From Undaria pinnatifida (taxonomy: Eukaryota > Sar > Phaeophyceae > Laminariales > Alariaceae), in NCBI GenBank assembly GCA_012845835.1, contig JABAKD010000027.1:15100073-15164072 (forward strand): 64,000 nt of DNA. The letters are read 5' to 3'. Position numbers and translations under genes: made by a program. This document shows, piece after piece, positions 11,291 to 23,394 of this stretch (the first letter of the stretch is position 1; each line of letters opens with the position of its first letter). The notes under the pieces were generated by a model that was not told the DNA's origin, did no database searches, and saw only the letters and a list, made by a program, of their open reading frames with translations.

Positions 11291-14200
11291 CCCAAGAGTA
11301 AATATACCTGGTAAACTAAATAACGCATGATTATAACTTTTGTAATTTCGCGCACTAAGTTGTGCTGGTGATGCCTGTCCAACGGTATTCCCCTGGCGCC
11401 GTTTGTTTCTGAAAATGTGCAGTTTCTTTTTTTTTTCTTCATTTCCCTTAGGGTTAGGATTAGGGGGTTTTCCTTTTCCCCTTTTGGATAGGATTGGGGT
11501 TTTCCCTTGCGGTTGGGGTTAGGGTTTCCCTTTTTGATGGCGTATGCCATTGTTTATGTACATCCTGCCATCGTATGTGTATCCTACTCGCACGAAACGC
11601 CTCAGCGCTTGCGTGATTGGCTGTATGTATATACGTATGCGAGGATTCTTTTAGAACCGCTCCTTGCCTACGGGGTGGACTCGGGTTTTGTGTGTGTCCT
11701 ACTTTTTTGTTGTCGTTTTTTTTGTGGCTGAAGAATCGAATCGGGGATTTTTCTACCTTTTTTTTTGTTTCTGCTTAAGAATCGAATTGGAGATTTGTCT
11801 TCCGTTTTTTTGTTGCTGGTTAAGAATCGAATTGGGGATTTTTCTTTCGTTCGCTGTTGATTTGTTTGCGTTTAACTCGGCATTTGATTCGGTGACAATA
11901 TGTTGAGCATTCGGAGGGGGGGGGGCTTAAACTCCGGGGCAGGGAGGGGGTCGGGTGTTCGTGTGTGTGTGTGTGGGTGGTGTCGAAGCTCCCCCGCGCG
12001 CCCCCCCCTCCCCATCGCCAGCAACAGCGTCCCTCGCGAGCCTGTTTTCTTATTGTTCTGATAGTCAGTGGAGCGTACAGTAAAGTGCAGCAGTGCGTAC
12101 ATCGTAGAGAGAAGAGGTATCGTAAATAAGTAGGTGATCGATTGGGCGGGTGCAACCTGGTTTGGTATTCAGCAGATCACCCAGCCAGGTCTCGGTATTA
12201 CGTACCGGGTACGAATTAAGTGTGGTTAGTGGGTGTTGTGAGATCGCACCTGCAGTAAGTGAGTGATCGTTGGTGGGTGGTGGGTAGGTGGGTGGCGGGT
12301 AGATGGGTGGGTATGGGTGGGTGGGTGATTGGTGGGTGCGTATATACAGCAGTAGGTACGAGTCTTCTCAGGTCTACGAGATCAACGAGCCACATGTGTT
12401 TTCCGTGTGTGTCTGATGTACTCCATAAGATTTTTAGAAACCTTTTTAACATGAATGCACAAGAAGATAACTATATTAAAAACATGTTTTTAAAAGCTAC
12501 CCAGAACCTGTAACCCGGTACCCTTTAACCCTTCCTTTGCCGAGACCCAACGCAGCCTCGGCTGTTTCGGATGGCCAATGCTGTTATCGATCGTCGTTTA
12601 TTTCCGTCGTTTTTTCCGTCTCAAGCCCGCAATAAATGGGTTTATTGCAGCTGGTTCTTCAGCGTTTGTCTTTTCTTTGGTTCTCCCTCTCAGGAACGAT
12701 GTTTTATTTCGAGTTAAAATTTGAATCGCCCTGCCATGCAAATTTTCTATTCAATTTTTCAAGTACCGTTTGAGGGGAGATCTCTTTGCAATTAATACCG
12801 AACCTCGGGATATCTTCCTTCGGTCTTCCATCCCCACCGCACCCGTACCCTCACACCTCGCACACAACCCCCCACCCGACAACATTGCATCGGCCCTGCT
12901 CTCAGGTCATGGCAAGCGCTACGGCCGTCCACCAACTATCATCTTCATTGTGTGTGCCTGTTGCAGTGCATACCATCCCATCGAGATCGCCCTTCTGAAA
13001 TTCGATCGATGTACGTAAACGTCCCACAAAAAAAACTGCCTTACGATACGATTAGGACCGGGCAGGGTCTGGGTGAATTTCTCGCCTCGGCCTGGTATTT
13101 ATTGTGAAAAAACAGCGACGACGGCGTCAACAAAACACAGCGCCTCCGCTCGGACAGTCCTTTCCTTCGGGCGTCAGTTTCCTCCTGTCTCAAAACAACG
13201 TTCAGGCATGTGGCATTGCATTTTTATCACAGCGTCAATTCCTCCTGGCCTCAAAATAATGCTCAGCATGTGACGCTATAAAGGTTTGCGTGCTCCCGGC
13301 TTATCGGGCGCCTGCTTCTGCAGGAAAAAGCTTCAAGTTCGTCTTATGCGAGCAAACGCTTCATTGAACTGAATTTTCTAATTTCCAGGTCTTCGTGTTC
13401 CATACCGTCAGAAGTCGACTGTCTTGCGACGCGTGATAGACCGCGGATCAAACTATCAACCATCGCCAGCCCCGCGGTGCCATCATCGCCCGATTAACCA
13501 CGCTTGCACGCTCCTGGTTTACATGTGTGGTCGATCCTTCTGCTGAGGTCCCTCGATGCCTCACATAACTTCGCATGCTTTTGTGATAAGGACAACAACG
13601 ATTATATACTTATACTCGCAACCTTGATCGAAAATATGGAATGGATCGGATCGGATCAGATTGGATCGGAATGACGACCGAAGCGTTGCCTTGTGGGATG
13701 TGGTCTGAGATCGCCATTGGACAAACCGGGCTCATCTCCGGGTTTCCTAGGTGGATGTACGTATGTAACAGCATCGACCTTAGGGTATAACGGATTGCCG
13801 GTGCTGCTGGGAACAGCGTACACAACGGTCAGTAAGTTCGTGGGAGCAACTTGGCCCAGGACGCGAGGTTGGCGTAGGATGAGGCCGAAGCTTAACGCGG
13901 GATCAGGAAAGCGGGAGGACGACGGTTGACAGGATATGTCACTTTGACACAGGTATGGTTAATATCGATTATCTTGTGAAATACCGGGCTACACTCATTT
14001 CTGGAATACCGTTTTTTGTCATGATTCGCACTGATACGTCGACCTCGGCTCTAATCGGCTCGATCAGGTGTCGACGCGAGAGTTTCGGACCCTACCCTAC
14101 CCCGCACATATGTGCGCGCGTGCGCAGAGTCCTGCCGTGCAGATCCCACCTGGCAAACACGATATAGATGTCGCAGATTATTCTGAACCAGGATTGCAAG

Positions 14201-14708
14201 GGCCCCAAAATATCTAGATCGTGGTGATCTGCCCGATGTCCGCAGCAGAGCAAAACTTCTTCGGCCCAACGCCTGCTCTTCCGTCCGAGATGCTCGTAGA
14301 GATAACGAAAACAAACCATGCACCAAATGAGTCGTTCTACAATACCCCCCCCAACTCTTCTCCAACGAAATCGCCGGTTTTGAAACCAGCTCCCGGCCGT
14401 ACCTCCTGAAATACGATGCCCCTTGCCGCCCCGAGGTCGTTGTTTGACAGTCCATTGCAAACAAGAAAATATATGGAGACCTTGATTTAATCGCAACCTC
14501 GCTCGTGTCGAGCAGCCATGAAACGTTCGTTAGAGAAAATCGCTGGTTTTGGGGGGGGCTATATCGTAAAATCAGTCAAAGTTTTTTTAGCCCCCTTTCG
14601 CTTTTGTGTCGCACGGGCCATCCATGGTTAGTTGATAAAATAATGGTTGTGCCAGCATCGGTGTTCCATGGTTGTTGATGCATGCTCGTTGGTGCCGCCT
14701 GTCACCGG
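11291..14708. other. Intergenic, no supported gene
   Basis: Contains degenerate TTAGGG/GGGTTAGG-like words at about 11448-11530, three imperfect copies of AAGAATCGAATTGGGGATTT (11732-11840), a GGTGGGTGG-rich tract (12270-12340), and a short direct duplication at 13160-13250 (CGTCA...TTCCTCCTG...CTCAAAA). Long frames at 12770, 13693 and 14051-14464 show no recognisable domain or splice support. Confidence 0.5.
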
Positions 14709-17499
14709 TTATCCTGGCGGCCACTTCAGCTGCCGTCCCCCCTGGTCGGGCGAGGCATGGGAGACAAACGGAACGCGGGACAAGGGATGGGCGTGAGGAC
14801 GGCGTGCGAGCGAGCAAACACCGCCACCAACACCAACACCACCTCTACCAACATAAAGACCACCAACACCACCAACACCAACACCATCAACACTACCTAC
14901 CAACACTACCAACACTACCAAGACCACCAACACCAACACCATCAACACTACCAAACACTACCACTACCACCACCACCACCACCACCACAACCCAAAAAGC
15001 GACAACAACGGGAACGATTTCCGTAGACGTCCTCTTCGAAATTAATCGAATCCACAAATAGTCTGCGGTGCCGTGCGAGGGAGCTCGTGCGGCCGTGCAC
15101 AGACTCTTATCTTGAGCGTACGGTAACCATTCTGCTTTACCTACAGTACGCACAGCGCCTAAGAAACTCAGGGTTACGAAGTTGGGCGTTAAGAAAGGGA
15201 GTTCTGAACGAAACACACGGAACTACAGAAGTTTTTTTTCTAAACGAAACCTGTGCAGGGTACTCCCTGTGCCTCACATAATAATTTGGGCCTATTACTA
15301 GCCAAACACAAGAGCTTCTCAACTTGTTCTCTTTCCTTTACTTTTTATCCTTCACGGATGGGGAAACATAAAGCTTAACCTCACCACACTCCCACGTATT
15401 TTTATACGTGTCGTGTGTCAATTTGACTCATTGTCTTCCCAATCCAGTGCTAGCTTGCGCATCATTCGGTTTCCGCCGCAACGGCGGTGCGAGCTGTCCT
15501 GTCCCTACCGACGGCCCCAGTTACTACTACAGCAGCGCGAGCTCCAGTCAGGATTGCATCCAACTGTTGGGGATAAGCGACTATTGAAAAAGAATTTTGT
15601 GCGGAAATATTTTATGCAGTTCGAACAGGGTTAACTAACCTCGCTCAGACTTGCGTCCAATTTTAGGGGATAAACTACCAAGAAATAGTGTGGGATCACT
15701 TCGGCAGCACCACAAGTGGCGTCGCGTGCGGTAATCGTTCGCTCACCAAGACGTGCAGGTGAAGATGGTACACCGACTGAGCCCCTGCCGGTCCGTCATT
15801 GACAACCACCCGGAATCCTTCATCGAGACCCTGACCAATCAGAGCGATAGGATAGGAGGGATCATTAGACTGGTGGGGCTGATTGGGTTGGTGGGAAGAT
15901 TTCATTGGAAGGATGATTTGGTGGAAGGGACGGATTGGGGGGAGGAATGATTTTGGTTGGATGGATGGTTTGCTCGGTCGGATGGTTTGATTAGCGGGAT
16001 GGTTTCAATGGAAGGACACTCTGGGCTAGCGTCCATGGGAAAAGGGTCAAAATAAATTGCCTTTAATCGCTTTGCAGCTCCTACAATTCTTCCTATAGTG
16101 AGTCCATCTAATTCCTCCCCCAAAGCGGGTTTCCGGTTGTAAAAGGCTTCAAAAGCATCGGCCAAACGAAGCAGCCCGGGCTGTTGAGGTGAAGGATGTA
16201 CCCGACCTGCAGTGCACGGGTATTTCCGACACGTGCGCGAAGCATGCTATTATAGGAGTCGCACTTTTACACGCTCGCCCCAAATGGTGCCTAATCACCG
16301 CATAAAAAAAAAAAATTGGTCGATACATGTAGGTCCCAAAAGGGGTAAGAGGTGGTTTGTTTGGGGGGGTGGTTTGATTGGCGTGCACATTAGATCGGTG
16401 GGATGGTTCGATTGGAAAGAGGGTTTCACACCTCGGGTACATGATAATCTAGATAATTTAGGCCATACAGATCATCATCTAGATGATCTAGATTATCATC
16501 TAGATGATCTAGATTATCATCTAGATGATCTAGATCATCATCTAGATGATCTAGATGATCTAGACCATCTGGAACATCTGCAGTAGATCCTGTATCTGCC
16601 GTTTCGAGATGTTGCGCAGGATCTTGACACCGAGGGTACAGATCCAGCTTACAGATTCAGCCCTGGAAACAATTGCTAGATCATGCAGATCGTATGGCTC
16701 GCGCCCGGCAACATGATCTATAGGCCATACAGATCTTCCCTGAAGTATCTAGATCGCCAAATGGGGATTTGTGATCGGTCCGACGTGTGGATGCTTTGGG
16801 TAGAGGGATGGTTTTATTGGAGGGATGGCTGGAGGGTTTGTTTGGATGGATGGTGTCAGCGAGACTTCATTAACCTGCCTGCTCCTTGGCGACGTGTTGA
16901 GCTGTGAACATGAGGTGGCCCAGCAGGGCCTTGTTGCTCTCCACGGCCTTGCTCAGCTGCGTCAGGCCGTCCCGGCTCTTGGGGATCACCAGAAAGTGGA
17001 CTGGCGCCTGGGGCGGCAGGGTAGGGTCGGTGGGGCGAAAACAATGTCTCGGCTATCACGGAGGGGCAAAGCAAGGCGGAACATGCGAGTTAGATATTCG
17101 ATGACACGTACACTCCTGATCAGGCAAATACATAAGAAGTAGACAGGCGTACGACTAGGTCAAAGCAGCACCGTTGTGTTATACAAGAAAAAAAAGGCAC
17201 ACGACACAGAGGTTGAAGTGTTGTGAGTGTGCCCTTCATGTCCACCCATGCGCACGAGGACTAAGAACAAACCAGCAAAACTAAGCAAGGCTGACCGCCA
17301 GCTTCACTCAGCCAACGACGGGCACGCGTACCTGAGGACTGATGTCGGTGAAGGCGAGACAGAGGTCGTCCTCGTAGATGATGTTCGCGGGGATTCTCTT
17401 TGACAAAATTTGGTCGAACACGGTGGCTTCCCCGCCGTCACTACTTCCTCTCTCGGCGGCAGCTGCCCTCGCCTTCTCTTCTTCTGAACCGGCCGACAT
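14709..17499 (-). CDS. HINT1: HINT-type histidine triad (HIT) nucleotide hydrolase, 4 exons
   Basis: Exons on the minus strand: 17499-17332, 17007-16879, 15830-15747 and 14741-14709, giving 137 aa (human HINT1 is 126). The product shows the HINT order: [20 protein letters not shown] (26-44), [19 protein letters not shown] (48-66), [19 protein letters not shown] (100-118), the catalytic triad HLHLHVL (121-127; His121, 123, 125), then [10 protein letters not shown] and a stop. Family knowledge: HINT proteins are dimeric purine nucleoside phosphoramidases that hydrolyse AMP-lysine and aminoacyl-AMP. Introns 1 and 3 are GT-AG. Intron 2 keeps frame only with a GC donor (CAG|GCAGGT); the overlapping GT four bases later would shift frame. 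The extra ~12 N-terminal residues are Ala/Glu-rich, and the frame stays open upstream of the start Met (RIARLARH), so a targeting extension is possible. Confidence 0.92.
14822..14996. repeat. ACC/AAC triplet array in HINT intron 3
   Basis: About 170 bp of CACCAACACCAAC- and CACCACCAC-type triplets lie in the last intron of the minus-strand HINT gene, 80 bp before its 33-nt final exon. On the transcribed strand it is a GGTGGTGTT-rich tract. Confidence 0.85.
15330..15500 (-). mobile_element. Short retroposon family 2, copy in HINT intron 3
   Basis: Read on the minus strand it ends CCCCATCCGTGAAGGATAAAAA after a body with GGTGAGGTTAAGCTTTATG and ATAAAAATACGTGGGAG. The same body and 3' hairpin (TCCGCCGGAGGA type) followed by an A-rich tail occur at 37140-37230 (+), 37470-37570 (+) and 52021-52200 (-). 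An A-rich 3' end suggests retroposition. Confidence 0.55.
16441..16575. repeat. Palindromic 21-bp tandem repeat (CATCTAGATGATCTAGATTAT)
   Basis: Five to six units of ATCATCTAGATGATCTAGAT(T) follow each other with few changes. Each unit is almost self-complementary, so single strands could fold into short hairpins. It lies in HINT intron 2 (15831-16878). A diverged block of GATC/ATAT words at 38838-38885 resembles it. Confidence 0.9.
16590..16765 (+). repeat. Dispersed repeat, partner of 38885-39070
   Basis: Shared words in order: GATGTTG(C/T)GCAGGATCT, CAGCCCTGGAAAC versus CAACCCAGGAAAC, TCATGCAGATC(G/C)TATGG, CCCGGCAACA and GCCATACAGATC. Both copies follow a GATC/ATAT palindromic block, so block plus repeat may be one mobile unit. 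Confidence 0.45.
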
Positions 17500-18469
17500 G
17501 TGGCGAGCAAGCCGAGCAATGCGGGTACCTGGGCTGATACTGTTGACGAGGGGAGGGTGGGTGGGGCTGCGCGTTGGCGTGGCGTGCAGCGGAAAGCGAG
17601 AAGGGCAGATGCTGAAACAGGTAGTAGCTAAGACGAGCTTGTTAGGGTCACCGTCCGCGCCATCGCCGCACAGTACAGGACACCGAATAAGAAACGGGGT
17701 AACAATAAGGACAGGCTGATATTTACAGGACGAAAGTAAATCCGGTTGTCGTCATATTGAAGTTAGCATAAAATTCACCCTCTGCCAAAAACAAGAAACC
17801 CAGCCAGGGTCAGCATTTCTGTTTCTCACTACGAATAGGTGTCCTGTGCTGCACTTGCACTTATTTTAACAAAACATTTTTTTTGTCAAACACTGCTGGT
17901 GTGACGTCGACGCCCACGATTCAAGACTCACGTTGGAAATGCGCTTCTGCAGCCGCGGTGAGCCGACGTCCACTGGGAAGAAGGCGACGGTCGGCCCGCC
18001 ACGAAAGCGAGGTCAGCGCTGCACGCCAACGAGAAGCTCCTGGAGGAGGCTGCACGAACTATCGTCGCTGCCGCAATTTTCCTGTAGGGGACGCAGGGAG
18101 CATGTCCGGGAGATTACGTGTGTTTGTGTTCTTCAAACCCTCCTGGGATTCACGTATACCGAACAAGAAACCATCGAAGAGAGCGATACTTCGAAGTATA
18201 ATCAAGCGTTAAGGAAGAGCGTACAACAGTACTAGTGCCACCATGGTGCATGCATGTCGCACAGCTTCTTGCAATGCAGTTCGAGCGCACCCCCTACCCA
18301 AGCGGCCCGGGTTGCTTCGGGAGCCTCCTGTTAACTTCGCACTTTTTCTTCCTCATTCGCCCTCCGTAGCTGTAATTTAGATCTGGGGTCATAAGCAGGA
18401 TATTCTTCCCAGTCCCCACTACGGTACGCGCGCTCGTTTTGGTCACAATAATTCAGCCCGTTCTTCCCT
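17500..18469. other. Upstream of HINT; no supported gene
   Basis: GC-rich 17520-18110 contains the presumptive HINT promoter or 5' UTR. The minus strand has a strong donor (AAC|GTGAGT at about 17930) and an acceptor (CCCAG at about 17535), so a non-coding or targeting-peptide exon upstream of the HINT Met is possible. No frame through that segment is convincing. Confidence 0.35.
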
Positions 18470-18676
18470 CGTCGACTCGCATCGAATTGCGCCTACCCAC
18501 GCTGCTGCTGCTGCAGACCCTCTCAGCAGTTGGTTCATTTTATGTTTTATTTTTGCAAATAAACTCAAAAGCCCGACCACATGTGGGATTTAAACTCTAG
18601 GGCCAACACTATTAATAGTAGCTATTAATAGAGGGAACCCGCTACGACGTTTACCACCGGGGCGACCGTCTGGTCG
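18470..18676 (-). mobile_element. Diverged tRNA-derived SINE, copy D
   Basis: On the minus strand a tRNA-like head (GGTCGCCCCGGTGGTAAACG... then the B-box-like GAGTTTAAATCCC) precedes a body ending GGGTAGGCGCAATTCGATGC, which resembles the GGGTTGGCGAATTTCGATGC of copy C. A TATTAATAG repeat interrupts the head. Confidence 0.5.
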
Positions 18677-18934
18677 ATTTTAAATCGTCACTCTTTTCGG
18701 CATGTTTTCGACCTTTAAGTCATTCTGCCCATCGACATCCAGCACATTCAGCGTCCGTGCCGAGATGTGCAAGCTCTGTGGTCACGAACCACGAGGAAGA
18801 GATACACACCGCGCAATTACAGCAGTGCATAAGGACATTTGATCACGCAGTGTCAAACGGATTGGCTGCGAAAAGCGAACTACCAGGAATACACAAGCCA
18901 ATGGTTTGAGTGACAGGACTTTTGGACATCGAAC

Positions 18935-19285
18935 AAGACATGCTAAAAAAAGGCGGGGCAATCAGACGCGGAGATGATATGTTCGTTGCATGGCCCGGGT
19001 ACACCCCAGATTATCAGCCCGTTCTTGGCTATACAAACTTGCAATTGACGGGGGCCTGGGTTAGCTCGGGGGCGTGAAGTAGCTGGAGTATGTGTACCGG
19101 TACGTACATAGACCTCAGGGAGCAAACCCGAGAGATGATAAGACGACCGCTTCAAAGTTCAAACAAAACATCATGACAAGCTAAAAGAACAAAGAAGGCG
19201 GGGCAATCAGAAGCGGGGATGTGATGGTGCACGGTTCAGGTACGCACCAGATCATCAGCATATTCTTGGTAATAAAATCATTAAA
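18935..19285 (+). repeat. Direct duplication of ~110 bp
   Basis: Two copies at about 18935-19040 and 19170-19280 share GACA(T)GCTAAAA, AAGGCGGGGCAATCAGA(C/A), GCGG(A/G)GATG and CAGAT(T/C)ATCAGC(C/A)..TTCTTGG. The intervening sequence is unrelated. No coding signal. Confidence 0.65.
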
Positions 19286-19600
19286 ATGTATAGAGAGCGG
19301 TGTGTCGGGTACCTGGGATATGTAGTCTCACTCACTTGAACATGCGGGATGGGTGCTGCCCAGAAGCAGGAGGTAGAGCACAGCAGGCCAGCAGCAGAGT
19401 ACGGAGAGATTTGGCGATTTTTTAGTTTGTTGAGTGTTCCCGTATAAGTACCCTAACGAATATCTATACGAGCTCCTGAGACTTGAGTCTACCCTATTAT
19501 TGAGCTACAGAGTTATTGATTGTTTGACTTTTTACTTTCTTTTGGCAGACTACGGGTAGCTACCGGACAGAATCAGACCTTGCACGGGCGGTTTGAAATC

Positions 19601-19768
19601 ATGGCTCGAGGTGCAGTTTGGTTCACGCTTGTGACATTGTCATGTGTCGGGGCTTTTGTTCCCCCTGCGTCTCGAGCGAACTTCCCTTCAAGAACAAGAG
19701 CCAGAGGTGCGATGATGCTTTCACGAACTAGTAGTATCATTGATGTAGCAGTAGCTCACATGACTCAT
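19601..19768 (+). CDS. First exon encoding a bipartite plastid-targeting presequence
   Basis: From the ATG at 19601 the product starts with a short basic n-region and hydrophobic core (MARGAVWFTLVTLSCVGA). It continues FVPPASRANFPSRTRARGAM, a Ser/Arg-rich transit-like stretch without acidic residues. In heterokont algae a signal peptide followed by Phe at +1 (ASAFAP-type motif) directs proteins into the four-membrane plastid. The frame remains open to a good donor (CAT|GTGAGC) at 19769, phase 0. A mature domain is not encoded here, so this must be exon 1 of a longer gene or a relic. No continuation is evident in the next few kb. The next plausible partner in the same strand and phase is the exon at 36205, about 16 kb away. 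Confidence 0.5.
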
Positions 19769-20394
19769 GTGAGCACGTGCCCCCTGAAGTTCAACGAAAC
19801 ATCTGCGCTTCATGAACATGACCTGTAGTACAGCGTACCGTACGCTGTTGCTTGCAGTGGCTCTGAGCTTGCTGTCCACTACTGCTGTATGTACTGCTGT
19901 TGCATGAGCTTCGCTTTCTACCATTGACTGTGAGCCGAGCTCGACAGCACTGAACAGGCAGCATATATATGTCGTTCTGCAATGGCGATCATACTGCTGA
20001 TTTTGCACTCATCTGGGTCCGCTAAACATGTAGACTAGACTACAGCTCGGGCAGAGCAGGAGAGTCGGTCTTCCGTCTGCTGTGTTACCGTGTGCTCGCA
20101 ACTCTTGCTATACCAGCGTGCGTCATGCCCTCTGCTGTGTTGGGGTGTTATCCTATCTCTATCATGTCAGTACAAGGTTTCTGCGCTGACGCGCAACGCT
20201 AAGTCAACGCGATTCCAAGATTATCGGACGGTGAAAGGGTCGGTCGTTGTAGCGAATTTATTTGTTGTTCGGTCAAGATACGTCTTGTATTTGCGAACCT
20301 AAATTAATACTCCCTGGTACCTGGTACGTACGTATCATAGATAACAGGGCTGACGGGTATCGCTGGTACTGACCGCCGAAATACTGCGAGTACC

Positions 20395-20930
20395 GACTGT
20401 ATGTTGTTGTTCTCACATTAACTCGCATCATCAAGTCCGTGCTCACAGAGCAGGCTCCAGTCGCGCTGAAGTGGAAGAATACCCACGGAGAAAAGAAGAA
20501 AGGTACACCTTCCACCTGTGATACACGTGACAGCTGAAGCTGAATGAGCAGCACAGACCGGGCCGGAATACTGCGAGTGCTGGCGGTACAAGCAGTACAG
20601 GGCATTGGTAGAGAGTCGCGAGTCGGGCAGTATCCGCACATCGAACGCCGAAATACCTCGAGTACAGGCAGTGTTCGTTGTACCCAGTACATATCAACGG
20701 CGAATGCTCGCAGTTGTTGTTGTAGTTGTTATTGTAGTTGTTGTTGTAGTTGTTGTTGTTGTTGTTGTTGTTATTCTCACACTAACTCGTATAATCAAGT
20801 CCGTGGTCACAGGACAGGCTCCAGTCACTCTGAAGCTGAGGAATACCCCAGGGAAAAAACACATACAACCCAAGGTGGTACACGCATATATCACAGCTGA
20901 CGCAATTCGTGCCTCCGCACTATATACTCC
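20395..20930 (+). repeat. Two copies of a ~130-bp dispersed repeat
   Basis: Copies at about 20400-20530 and 20755-20900 share TTCTCACA(T/C)TAACTCG, AATCAAGTCCGTG(G/C)TCACAG, CAGGCTCCAGTC.C.CTGAAG and GAATACCC. Inverted relatives lie at about 32965-33095 and 33775-33895. The second copy is preceded by a GTTGTTGTAG microsatellite (20715-20772). Confidence 0.65.
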
Positions 20931-23394
20931 CGAGGTAATGCCAGTCCTCTAAAGGCATTATTATTGAGGGAGCGAAATATAACAATGTAACACCTGGTAC
21001 GCAACATTCGGTGTATCATACATAGTTCCTCGCGGATTTTTTAACGCAGCAGCCTTGCCTGCGGACGCAGTGTCGCGTCACCGCCGCGGAAAGCGTGGGG
21101 CTCGTATCGAACAGAGAAGAGAGGATCGAACCCACGTGAGTAAGCACCAAAGTCGGGAAGGAGATGGACGTGGCGTGTCGGGACTGCTGCCCCCTTCACG
21201 GTGGCACCTGGGCAAGAACCGGGCTGGGCGAAGGGAGACGGAGAGGGGGAATTATTTCTGCTCGGGAAAAGTGGAGGATTATTTAGTAGATTCTGGAACA
21301 GAGCGATACATATTTCGTTGTTTGTGTTGGCCTGAAGGATTGAACAGTTGAAATTCTAGGATAGATGATAATAAATATTGTATAGCTCCGAGAAGTCAAT
21401 CAAACCAACAGGTCCGTAAGCCTGAGGGGTTCAGGCAGGTCGTTGAATTCACGGAATGGATTATGTGAATCCAGGTATTGGGAAAACGATAATGAATGGA
21501 GAAAAGCCCCATGAGATCATTATTCTCAGAGCTAACCCTTAGAGCTAGCGAAGCACAAGAGTCTCACACAAAAGGCGCGAGACCTCAGCTGACCATCTAA
21601 CGTCGTGATCGAGAAGACGTTACACTCTGGTGATTGCACGCCAATCTGCCAGGAATCGCCGTAGTTTCTCTTCTCCGTCCGGCGTTCTGGCCATCTGGGG
21701 TCCCGGGCTTTCTGCGGGTGGGTGCGCGAGCAAATATCTACTGAAGAATGGTGTCTAGGTCTCATCGGGTTAGCGGGCTGAGAAATGTCAACTAACGGTA
21801 ACAACGAGATGTGGAGGGGGCCGCGGAGAGACGCATGATGAATGTGAAACCGATTAACCCGTCGAGAAGGTAGGAAGCGACCGAGCGTGGGAATGGGGAT
21901 TTACACGATAGCCTCATTCATGATAACGAAGGTATTATCACACAGAATAGGCAGGCTGACCATGAGCGAAAACATACACACCAGGTGCACAAAAGATGTG
22001 TGTGCGCAGATCACCGTGGGCTGTATTACACTCACAGATACATGTGGAGTACATACGAAGACCTATCCCAAAGTGCTATGTACATGTCCGCATACAAAAT
22101 ACGAGAGCACATGGCATATGATCATCGCGCAGTAGACGGCACAACCGCGCATGAAAAGCTGTTCGGTTATTTTCTATATGGTATACTGCATGCAGAAGCG
22201 TAGGAAGCAACATGTGCTGAGGGCAAGGGTGCCTGACAGTGATATATATTATAAAAAATGAAAATACACTCCAGCTGTGAGATCTAAGATTTCGTCGAAA
22301 CTCATCTTTGCAAGCTGTGTGTGATACTCCGATCGCATATATATGTATGAATATATCCCGCTACATATACACCGGAGCTTCACAAAAGAATATCTACGTA
22401 CAACGTGGGTAGTCCGTGACATGCGTAGGTATGAGAGGGGTACACTTACGCAACACGTACCTGGCATGGTCATGACGATACGGCACATGGCTGTATCACG
22501 GAAACGCTATCGTGTCATGTCATCCCAGGATATACATCGTAATTCGAGTAAGTGGCCGACAAAGAGAAGTCGACAGGAACAAGTAACACGCACACATGCA
22601 TAATATGGTGCAGTCGGACTCGGCATCCAGATAATAAAACAGGGGAGTGCTATTATATGCCCGGTATAATAGTATAATAAGGATACGTGGTGTTATCGTA
22701 CCGAGTATGTGGATCATACGACGTACGTGTAAAGTGAGCAAATACTTCATGGATAAAACGTCAAGACATTTGAGGAGACGGCACGAGAGCACATACTTCG
22801 AAGTACCTATACTTGTATAGGCAAAGATGATCAAGAATGGGGGCGGCCAAATACTGAGTATCATCAAATGCTTTAGGCATGAGTGTGTGGAGACGAACGA
22901 TACCGTGGATATAAACCTGGTACCTGGCGGGGTATATATGGAGAATCCACGCGGCCAGCCAACATTGTATATATGTTATTGTATTTCTGTTGTGTGGGTT
23001 ATCTTACCCCTTGTGTGTATATGATATACGGATAATGGGCTCGGCTGGCCAAGATTTATAGATGTGTGTACAGGTTGTACGGAGTCATTGTGTCACAATC
23101 GCGTAATAACCGGCGTGAGAGCAATCTATTAATGGTACGGGGGGATCCAAATTGGGGGAAGTGGTGTGATTAAGGAAAATTATTTCAATTACTTCTGAGG
23201 GGGTACGTCGATAAATGATAACCATGGAAAAAAAAAATCAAGTAAGATTGAATCAATTTAATTTTACGTATTGTTTTTCGGTTTTGCCTATACCACGACT
23301 GGAACGTCGAAATAGGCTACTCACAAGTAGCCAGAAAGGCAAAGCCCCTCCCGGATCATATACATAGTATACATAAGTCGTCGGCCGATGTTAA
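20931..23394. other. No gene seen; repeat-derived sequence
   Basis: AT-rich with many TATATA and GTAC words. Near 22248-22335 there is a copy of the dispersed CAGCTGTGAGATC...TCGTCGAAACTC motif, which recurs at 25425-25510 with over 80 bp of similarity. No frame has recognisable domains. Confidence 0.45.

Noticed and set aside
11448-11530. Telomere repeat block
   Set aside because: Only scattered GGGTTAGG-like words separated by T-rich sequence; not a regular array.
14051-14496. Overlapping 137- and 134-codon minus-strand frames
   Set aside because: Two overlapping frames of similar length, no recognisable domain and no consistent splice context; they lie downstream of the HINT stop.
15697-15712. 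U6 snRNA-like words (CACTTCGGCAGCAC)
   Set aside because: Only about 13 nt match the U6 5' end; the following ATATACTAAAATTGG-type sequence is absent, and the site lies in the HINT intron.
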